From the NCBI GenBank assembly GCA_947179485.1, contig OX359247.1:28682801-28746800 (forward strand): DNA of 64,000 nt. The letters are read 5' to 3'. The stretch is from Allacma fusca. Taxonomy: Eukaryota; Arthropoda; Collembola; Symphypleona; Sminthuridae. The notes below the pieces were generated by a model. That model was given only the letters and a program-made list of their open reading frames with translations. It was not told where the DNA came from and searched no databases. Shown piece after piece: positions 1 through 10,100 of this stretch; position 1 is the first letter of the stretch; each line of letters starts with the position of its first letter. Both the position numbers and the translations under genes were made by a program.

Positions 1-879
1 CTGCTCCCGTGCGCCGCTTAGTTTATCATTCTTGAGAACCAGTTTTCCATAAAACATTGCCCCAATTGTGACATGTACACTCTCTGTGAGAATTTTTTTG
101 CAAAATATTTTTTACCAGTAGTGTATCTCTCTCTCTCTCTCTCTCCTTGTCGTCAGCGTCAGCCCATTAGGACTGATAAATGTTTGATAAAATATCATAT
201 TACAGTCTGAATTGCTCGGTCCAACAACAATAGGAGAAGTAGGAGCAGCTGTCAAAAGATGTTTTTAGATTTAGTCCCAAGCAGTGCAGTACTACTATGA
301 GTGTGTGCTCGTGCTGTGGTATAGTAGCTGGAATTTGACCGGAGACAACCTCATTATTGTCTCGGCTCTAGAATGTGACACCTCCTCACTCCAATTGATA
401 TTTTCTCGGAATTACCAACAAGGCTCAAGACTACTTAGAAGTAATTAATTTTACTTTTTCCTCTCATTGTCAGACCCCAATAGAGTATAGTGCAATAACA
501 TCGAACACCAAACTCTGACGCATGCGGTACGGCTACATAGTACATTAGTATTAATTACAAACGATTGCATTGTGCATGCAAAAACCACAAGGAGCCGACA
601 TTACACTTGTGGTACATATGGAAGTGAAACATTTTTCAATGTTGGACTTGTTGCAGGAACTCGGTAGAGATAACCGTGGAAAATCACAAACCTTGTGAAA
701 GCCATTAGGTGGACTGCGTGTAAAAAAAACAAAGAAGAAACGTGAAGAGTGTGACCGTATCTGGGAAGATGCAAGTGTGTCCAAGAAGGATGACTGACAT
801 GAGTCGATGCAGCTGGTGAGGACTTTGATTACTAATTGTGAGTGTCAAATGTTACTGACGATTCTCAAGACACAAGGAA
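1..879. other. Upstream flank, no gene recognised
   Basis: AT-rich flank to the left of the first SMOC leader copy. It holds a short (TC)n tract near 126-146. The open frames are short and show no splice structure or family resemblance. If the exon at 981 is a real first exon, its distal promoter should lie here, but I see no TATA or initiator that I would defend. Confidence 0.5.
126..146. repeat. (TC)n microsatellite
   Basis: About ten uninterrupted TC units. Confidence 0.9.
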
Positions 880-980
880 GACAATTGCATGTGGTAGAAT
901 GTGGAGGACCTAGCGATATGGTTAGTTGTGTGCCTAGTGTCCTGATCATCCACAATTGTCCGGAGTGTTGATATTTAACG
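880..980 (+). promoter_or_regulatory. Leader/5'-flank, distal copy of duplicated SMOC exon 1
   Basis: This stretch aligns to 6970-7073. The two share blocks such as TTGCATGTGGTAGAATGTGG against TTGCATTGTGGTACAATGTGG, a GGAGTGTT block just upstream, and the ATGAAC start. It is probably 5' untranslated sequence and/or proximal promoter, kept along with the coding part of the exon in both copies. The transcription start is not visible. Confidence 0.5.
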
Positions 981-1088
981 ATGAACTTAGTCTGTCTATT
1001 AGCCACTTTATTTACAATGGATTCTATCATTGCCTTATCAATACCATATGTAGAGAGGAAGTCGTGGATCCGGCATCGTGCCAAAAGG
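981..1088 (+). CDS. SMOC: SMOC alternative first coding exon (distal copy), signal peptide
   Basis: Thirty-six codons open with MNLVCLLATLF, a hydrophobic signal peptide, and end in RHRAKR at an AGG|GTAATT donor in phase 0. The protein is 27/36 identical to the exon at 7074-7181, with no gaps, and nearly all differences are conservative (L/V, T/A, M/I, Y/H). The donor and following bases (GTAATTTCC) are also the same. The phase fits the shared exon at 7810. I infer an alternative first exon with its own promoter about 6 kb upstream; a recently dead copy would be expected to carry stops or a broken donor, and neither is present. Confidence 0.65.
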
Positions 1089-3598
1089 GTAATTTCCAAT
1101 ACAAATATTTTTTCTTATTATGTAACATTCCCAGTTCATTCATGTTTTCAGCTGTCCCAATTCTATTTATATGCTCTTCCATACTAAATTTATACACGTC
1201 TCTCTGATCAGGGTTATCCTCCCTCCTTGCAAGCCCGTTCCAAGGAATTGATTCCCTAGTATTTATTTGATTTGCAATGCACATCTCACACGATCTCACT
1301 TGATTTATGGGACGATTGAGTCCTGCTTGCGCAAAGCGTTTGAGAAAAAAGACAGTCAATTTTTATATATAGACACACTCACATGTTATGCAGGACGTGA
1401 CATTCCCTGTGAACCTGTTGTAGCGTAGTCACAGTCAGTGATTACTGTCTGTGTATGGAGAAATCTGTAGACAGGTGTTGAATTACACCTCTAATTTTTA
1501 AAGTAAACCTTTCCACAAAAATTATCAGAGACTGAAACGCAGAAAAAGGGATCTTTATACCAAGGTTAAACTCATATTTGGAAAATGTTCTCGGCTTGTA
1601 TAAGCATAAAGGGAATCCAAATTAGTGGTTGGGGGTGAAATTAACATTAATTTCCAAGACGGGAAAAAATAAAAGATGTTGACTCTTGTAATAGCACGGA
1701 CAGTAAATATGTAGTTACTTTAAAGAGTAAATTAACTCTAAGTCTGTACAAACGTCCGAGTGAACAAATACAGAAACCATGTGGATACTGTACAAGTAGA
1801 TAAGTACATACATGTTTGAGAACAGATAAAGTTCGTAGTGTGCACAAGATATAATGAAGCACATTATGATGCAGCAACTTTTCCTGCTTGAGAACTTTCA
1901 TTTTAATGCAGTTTCATTGTTTTTATACATGTTACAAGTATATTGCTTGCCTCATATTTTACGATATGAGTTGTATTATTTTAATTCTGGTTGTTCCTCC
2001 TAGTCAAGATTAATTTCCTATAAATAAAAGAACACAAGCCACAGGCGTCAATGGCTAACTCGACGTAATTGAAATGAGAGTTCTCAACAATGCTTGAGTA
2101 ATTTCTAGAGAATCTACAGAAAAAGGAAAATGGATTTTACTAGTACGATTGGTTTAACTACGTTGATGTCTGGCAAGACAGGTGTATTTCTTGTACCTAC
2201 TACAATACAACCCAATGAATTTTTTCTCAAGCTCTTGTAACAATAATATTCAAATGCGGAGATATGGCTAGGAGGAAAAAAAACAAGTTAATTAAGAACC
2301 AGTATACTTATCCAGATTCATGTTGATTTTTAATACCGAAAATGAAAAGGTAGTTTATATGATGCAGTTGATTTCGCAATAGATAAGGTCCGATGAGTGT
2401 ACTGATTAAAATCATAGGACTCCCCTGTCGTGTCTCATAGATACGATTGTTGTTTGCACACGGAGTTGCATCAACATCCTCAAAGAAGTCACATACTGTA
2501 TAGTCAGTTTGCGGTTAAGGGATCTGGCGGTTTTATGTTATTTCAGCAGCCTCATTAGTCAATATGGTAACTGGCACGTAGGCAAGGAACATGCCCAATG
2601 TTCCCGACAATAATGACAGATTTACAACTTGAATAACAGTCAGAGAAAAAAAAATGAAAGGAGGAATTTCCAGCCGATTCTCTAGAGCTTGTTTACATTA
2701 TTATTAATGTGGATGTCCATACATTGATGTTGCACTCGAAGGTCTCTGTGGTTTACTGTGGACAGGAATTCGCAGAGAGATGCAAACTTGTTAAACAGAT
2801 CAGTACTGCATTATTATCTCATGGTTGAACAGCTCCGAGAATTGTTTAGTCTCGAAATGCAATCATTGAGTGATGGAGTATGAAAAACTTTGCTCTTATC
2901 TCTCTTTCCTACAGTTCCTTCCTTTGTCTATCTGTTCCTGCCAAACAAAGTTTTTCAATTGAATTTACAAAGTTGTGGGATTTTTTTTTCCTGAGAAAGT
3001 TTTAACAACTAACCTTGTTTCTCTCACTCATCTCCCCACCCAAAATGGATTTTGATAGGAAAAAGTTATGGACAGACGTTCTCCCCCTCCCCCGTCCAAA
3101 AAAAAGTAGACATCCAAGGTGGATTTCGGGATGAATACTGTTTTTTTACGGCAGTGTAGTATTATTTATACACGTTATGTAATTGTGACTTTTGTGACGG
3201 ATTCCCAGTCCCTGGCATTCTACTATCTGGAGTTTCCAATGGGCTCTGAAATGTGTGTATTTATGGTAATATTCTGGAAACACATGGACTATGTGAGGTT
3301 AAGCCTGTTACTTTATATGATTACGTGCCGTGCATACATTGAGGGCATTTAATGGTAAATATGAGTAATAAAGTGCATGGATAGAGAGGAAAGTTGTAGC
3401 ACGCAGAGGAAGGCCCCCCTTCGATTTGAATGTCGGTGAATTCCCGACACCTGTGCGACCCGCAACACCTGTTTACCCTCTAGCATTTTCAATATATTTA
3501 TTTCTGTATGATAATATTATAAGGTCTACCTTGCTCTCTCATACATCTTGTCCATTTGCCAGCGTCCCTTCGCCTGGCTGTGTATGATTGAAGATTGA

Positions 3599-3652
<54 letters not shown>

Positions 3653-6600
3653 TACGGGAAAACGGTCATGACTCATTCTCTCTCTATACCATCACACCTA
3701 CAACAGACCATTAAACAGAGCCAATAGCACTGCCTACACTTTACACCTCCATCCAACAATCCTACCAAAAGCATAATCTTGCACTAAATATTATTTCTTA
3801 TTTCATTTTCTCCGCAGTAAATTCCCAGCAATCCCATACATAAATTTAGTTACATTTTTCTAATCTCAGTATCCTTTAAATAATCCTTCTTTTTTTGAGT
3901 TGGAGTAATGACTTGGAAACAAGAATTGCTTCATTAAGGTAGTGATTACAAATAATTCTAAACAACAATAATATTAGTACTTCCCCTGGTATCTGGAGAA
4001 TCTGAACAACTGAAGATCCATGTACAATTCATATCTTTTATATAATATTTAAGATCAATCTGTACATTAATGATGAGCCAGCTGAGCAAATCCAATATTA
4101 TTCATCATATCTGACAGTTTGTGTTATTCTGTAGTAATAAATATGAAACACGTGGAAGGAAATTGAAAACACAGTAGGTATCTACTGATAGCAATGATTA
4201 TTAATTGTTAATAGGACCACTGTGTATACTATGCCCATGAGTCCCTGACTTCCTAAAGCCGCCATGTGATAAATTACAAGTGGGAATTGCAAGATTAACA
4301 GATGAACTGGTCAAGTTAGGAATTTAGACCCGATAACTGGCTATGAAGGAGTTTTAGTGGGACTAATGGGATAGGAAAACATGCAAATTTTTATGGTTAT
4401 TGTTGCCAAAGCTGTCGAGGTAATTATGCATAAAATGCTGCTCTGCTCGTGGGGAATTCTTTTGTCGTACAGCTTTCAATATCTACTTAATAGTCCCCGG
4501 ATTTTCATTAAGGAAAGAGTGAACAAGTGATGCCTAATTTGGTGTATTAAAATTCCGTATGGTTGCATCTGCCACAGTACAGTAGGTAGAGGGTAACACG
4601 GTGATAGTAAGTTGAGGCTGCTCTGTTGATTGTGCACTTAAAAGTATTGATTGGATTTGGTGTTTCGTGTAGGAGCACAGACACGAATGCTCTTGGAATT
4701 CTCAGATGTTGTCCAAGTGCAGAGACAGGTCTGAAGAGTATGAATGGAAACAATGGCTGGAACAAATGCTTGAAATCCCATAGATTGATTTACCAAAGTT
4801 TACATGTTTTAATGGCGTATAATAACTGAAGAAAAAGTCAGGTGGACCCGGCCAAGTGTGTACAAAACAGTAGATTATATATGTAGATACTTAGAGCAAT
4901 TGAGTAGAATATACATATAGGGTCATAGTGGTAAGGACGTCTTAAGTGTAGGATGGTGTTGTAGAGAAAAAATCATGTTTAGTTTTTATGAAGGGCTCTA
5001 ACTATGCCTTCACCATATATGACCATACTTGAATTCCCATGAGCACTCCTTGTACTGAAGATTTGACGTACATATGTACATATGAGGTACATAAGAATGT
5101 TAAAGATTAAGGATGGAGCCTGAAAGTCTGGTGCGGTGAAAACGTGAGATTTGTATTCTCCTTTAGCAAGTGGTTTTACAATTGGTTATTAGGGGCACAC
5201 ACAGGTAAAGGTTAGGGCCTTCGTCATCACCAATGCTCTCCTGCACGTGGTCATTTTTTTTTTGAAATGCAGTTTGAACACCTGCCTACACATGCCTGGC
5301 CTGAACTTTTCACTTTTGAGATTTCTGGTCTCACGTCCAAGTAGCATTACGTCAAGCAGAACTAGACCCATGGGAAAATTAGATGGGACTTTTATAAATT
5401 CATAAAATATACATAAATTTCCAGCTGTATGGAGTCCGTTGAAGAAAAATATACTACTATTAAAAATTAAAAAGACTGAGGATTTTAATTATTCGAACAT
5501 TTTTAGAAAGAAGTGCACACTTGGGAACCTCCATTCACTAGGTACATTTACCTTTCAAGCTGTTAGGGAGTTCTGTCCTTATAAATCCCATGCACTTAAA
5601 AACCGTTAAATTGTTGTTTGAAGGAAAGATATTTCTATTTTTTTTTGTTGAAAGTATAGACGCTAAATTTACTCAAATCTTAGGTTAATATCCAAGTCCC
5701 TGTACATTTTTGGGGAAAGATTTGATTTTTCTGTCCTGACATGGTACAGGTGAATTTTTCTCATTGTTCCTTTCCTGTCCAGAGTAACATCTCATTTACC
5801 AAGTGGATGAGAATTTTCCAACGGGTGAGAAGAAAGTACCTTTTTGAGCTCCAGTATCATAAGTTTGGACTATAAACGGTACAGGAACATGAAATAGATT
5901 GAAAAACTAAACTTCTACACTTACATATATACTTTCTGGTTTAGAGTCCCTCTCCCTCTCTGTTGCTTCTATGTATATATATAATGACCAGAGAGGACTA
6001 ATATAAACTCTTGAAGCCTTCCTTATAGCGACACAATGAGCACTGGATGCTTCCCTTGAAGGATATATGGTGAACATGAAAATGAGTTTTAACAACTTGC
6101 GAAGGAAACCATAACTACTAGATATATAGTGGAAGGTATATCCCCTTAATAATATTAAAGACATTCCTCAAAGAAGGTTCATCCTCATAGAAATACCGGC
6201 TTGTTTTCCTACCTCCAATTCTTCACTGGATAGTGTATCTATGTACAACTCGAGGCAGTCAGAGAGGAGAAATCATAAAAGGGCTACTTGATTCTAGTCA
6301 AGTTGGTACTCCCGGTGTCAGTTCAGAATTTCAATATCACTGAGAATGTCTCAACTCGTGGGCTGTCCAGTGAACAAGATAAATTGAAATAGTTTCAGTA
6401 GTTCTGAGGTTCATAACATTTTTAGTATCCGTATAATAACTTCTTCCTATCTTTCCCAACAACTTGTACAGGTGGAATTTCCGGAAGTGAGGGTCACTAT
6501 ATTTTGACTCAGTGAAGTCCCCACCAAGGATTCTAAAACTTTCAACGTTCCCCAAAGTTTTTGACCTCCACAGTGAGTCCATGCACAGTTAGTGAAGATA

Positions 6601-6969
6601 GCTCCATTGAGAGTTTTTTTTTAGTTTTAGATCCTGAACATTCCCAGATGATTGTAGTGTTTTCAAAGCAGTCAATCAAACTTTAAAATATACAAATATA
6701 ATGTTTACTTCTTATTATGCTGTGCTGGTGATGGACGGGATTATTTTACTTACTGGATCATGAAAATATCCAAACGTTCCTTTTGACTTTAATTCTTTGA
6801 CGTAGATATTTATTGTTAGTTTAGCTCAGATTTTCTGACAGTTAGAACACTAGAGTAGTTGTGATGCATGGATTACAAACAATATTTTTTACGGAACTAC
6901 CTGTGTGCATGAGGCGACGGTTCTACTGAAAGTGTGTGTTGTGTGATTTACTATATTTCCCTGAAATGC
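1089..6969 (+). other. Intron between the two alternative SMOC first exons
   Basis: Nearly 6 kb of AT-rich sequence with no exon I can support. It contains a pure (GA)24 tract at 3601-3648 and several TACATATGTA-like words near 5070-5090. I searched in particular for a cysteine-rich Kazal/follistatin exon, which other SMOC genes have at this point, and did not find one. Confidence 0.5.
3601..3648. repeat. (GA)24 microsatellite
   Basis: Uninterrupted run of 24 GA units. Confidence 0.95.
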
Positions 6970-7073
6970 TAGTTTTGCATTGTGGTACAATGTGGTGGAC
7001 ATAGCAATATTTTCACGGGACTGCCTGGTATGTGCTCTTAATCAAAAACTGCCAGGAGTGTTTATATCTAAAG
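6970..7073 (+). promoter_or_regulatory. Leader/5'-flank, proximal copy of duplicated SMOC exon 1
   Basis: Homologous to 880-980 (see that entry). The ATG at 7074 is preceded by AAAG in this copy and by AACG in the distal one. Confidence 0.5.
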
Positions 7074-7181
7074 ATGAACTTGGTCTCACTACTAGCCGCT
7101 GTATTCGCAATTGATTCTATCATCGCCGTGTCAATACCTCATGTAGAGAGGAAGTCCTGGATACGGTACCGGGGCAAAAGG
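7074..7181 (+). CDS. SMOC: SMOC exon 1 (proximal copy), signal peptide
   Basis: The ATG opens MNLVSLLAAVFAIDSIIAVS, a plausible signal peptide with cleavage near residue 20, followed by a basic stretch ending RYRGKR. The donor AGG|GTAATT is phase 0. This ATG was chosen over the in-frame alternative start at 7032 because the upstream codons are not hydrophobic and because the distal copy starts at the same codon. Confidence 0.75.
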
Positions 7182-10100
7182 GTAATTTCCCCTAGATTTA
7201 TTTTTATTGTTTCACATATGTATGTACATATGTACTGCCTCTGCCTTTCGGTCCATCTTTCTCAGGCAGTTTGTCAACTGTCAGGGTAGGGACTACCTAC
7301 GCAATATTTTGTCCATTACTGTTTTCCTCCCGGCTCACGGGTTGTTTTATTCATGGTCATGGTGCATAAAAATTTCATTTCTCAAAGCATCACAAATCAA
7401 AACAATGCCGAAAGAAACCCAATATTTAGAAGGGATGCCTAATGCACCGTATTTTCCGGCAGAATTGACAATAGGGAACTTCCAAGAGCTTTGATTAAAA
7501 TCAAAAGGCTGCCCTGTCTTTTACTAGATATGATGTATGTAGGGCTGGCCATAAATTACACTATGAGAGCTCATACAGACCAGACACAATTTTCATATAT
7601 AAAATCCTGTGTGTGTACATGTGCAACAGCTTGCATGTAAATACCATGTATAATTATAGAGTATAGATCTATCTATACTTATATAATTATATGTGCATAT
7701 ATAAATATATACCAGGCGATTGTTGAAGCATTGAAGCACGGAGAAAATTAATTTTACGAGAGAAATATGCAAGGAAATGACGGATGGGAATTCTATTGTG
7801 TTTTAAAAGGAATGGCCAGGCCCAGACTGCTTGTCGGCAGATGAGGACGAAGGCCTCAGCTCGACCAACAGAACGAGGGATTGTGCTGCAGAGCGTGTCG
7901 AGAAACTGGGTGTATTTCAAAGGACCGGCACCCGAGAGTTCATACCAAATTGTCGAGCTGATGGATCCTATGTTCCGATTCAGTGTCATAACTCAACCAG
8001 GTCTTGCTGGTGTGTCACCGAGACAGGGAGACCCATCCCGGGCACGTCTGTGCTCTACACTTCCGGTTCGAGAAGACCCAACTGCGCAAAGTACCATCCT
8101 AGAGCTAAGTCCGCCACGAAGAGAAGGTCATCTCAGGGTCGGAAGAACAGAAAATGTAAAGCGGGTTATCTATAATAATTAGATATGTTTACATGATTTA
8201 TATTCCTTCCAAAAGGAACTGTAGTAGTAGTATTCCTCATACTAGCTTAACTCTAACTTTTCATCAATGTTGACATAATTGAGACAAATGTCGGGGAAGA
8301 TGTCCATGTAAATCTAATTTGATTTTTGTAGCATGCAATCATGCTGACAGAGCACAATTCAACCTAGCACTCATAAAAACTTTCCGAGGAGAATACGGGC
8401 GCTTAAAATCCTTCTCATCTTCTTTCACTGGTAAGTTATTCCAGAGACTATCTTTGTTTTCAGGGGCATTGATATGCATTCCACTGGAAATGACGAGGGG
8501 TAATCGTGTGAACGTGAGAGTATTATGTATGTATGTATGTATGGGAAATGTGAAGTATGAGCAGCCCATTCTTATATTATGTATGTGTGAGTATATAATG
8601 TAAAATAAATGACCATTGTCGGAAATAAAATCGGAGCATTTGTTGGATTCAAAGGATACGGGGAGATGGGCGGAGAGGATGAAGTATTATCATGGAAGTT
8701 TGATCATTTGGATAAGAACAAAGACAATTTTTTAGAGAGGAATGAGACAGTGATTCTAAAAAGATTGGTCAAGCAGCAAATCCAACCTCGTCAATGTGCC
8801 AAAACATTTATATCTTTCTGTGCCAATGGCGACAAAAAAATCACCAAGAAGGAATGGGTGGATTGCCTCAAGATTGGATCTATGGAGAACCGTAAGTGAA
8901 ACATTTCCAGTGATTTAATCTTCAAATGACCATGATTCTCTAATAGTTTTCTCACTCATTCTCAGTCTCATAAAGTTCCAAGTCATAACTTGCAATAAAG
9001 TATAACGTAATGCTAGATTTGAAGTTACAGTCATTTAATACTCATATGTTCAAGTTGTTGTTTTTGAATGAGCCAAGTAAGATATTATTAAGTAGTCCTT
9101 GTTGACAAAGCGTGTGTTCTGCTTTAAGCCTAGTATATGGGCTCACATTTATGGAGTTGAGGGATCTTCTACGTACTACAATATATATGTAGATATTTAT
9201 ATATATATATATATATATATATAGGATATAGAACAGTAGTAGTCACTATAGACGTCATCCTGCACGTCGTGCACAATGTGTAGGTAACATAGAGGCATCA
9301 GTAGGAGAGAATGTGCAGATTATTGATGCATATAGGGAGGAGTAAGGAATGGATCCAGCAAATTGTTACTGCCGCTATAAAGGGTGATGAGAGGCAATAA
9401 ATATGAATTGATTTTGATGAAAATTAGAATTTAAACGAATGATGACAATTTGCACTTGACGATGACAGATGTAATAAATTACAATTTTAGTATCTTGTAA
9501 CAAGTTTGGTATGACAGCCGAGCCAGTTTTTGAAGGAATTTTAAGTGAGAGCGTTGACACTTTCAGAGCACTGTGTTTCATGTCTGATTTGTTTTGAAAG
9601 AAAAAAAAATAGTTTTCGTTCTTGTAAATGTGCGCTTACTCTCGAAACATTTTCACACATTAGACATGAGAGATAGGAACAATATAAAAAAATTGCTCGA
9701 TATGACATTTGCGTATGCAATAGCTTCCTTGTTGCACTTTGTAGTGCCCTTTGATACATTCAATTCCTTGGTGGATTCAGGCTCAACCCGAGGTATGCAC
9801 CCATTCCAACTTCTCAAACAAGGTAATTTTCGTGTATTATTCATACATTTTGGGACTGCATTTCTCTCTCCCTTCACCGCTCTTTACTCACCATTTCACA
9901 CTTCTTCTTCTTCTTCTTCTTAGTACTTGTCTCTCAACTTTACTGATACTCCTTGTTAAATTATAGACCTACAAACTATATACAGATAGTAGAGGTGAGC
10001 TTATATTCCTCACACCTGCATTAATCCGATTGCTTTTGCTTGGGCTTGAATTTATTGTTCAAGTAATGACACTTTATTCTATCCTAATCTTCCTGCTCTA

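Noticed and set aside
7687..7989. 100-codon minus frame over the TY1 exon
   Set aside because: Antisense shadow of a clear thyroglobulin domain.
7784..8182. 132-codon + frame in another register over TY1
   Set aside because: Shifted-frame shadow; the cysteine pattern of TY1 is in the other frame.
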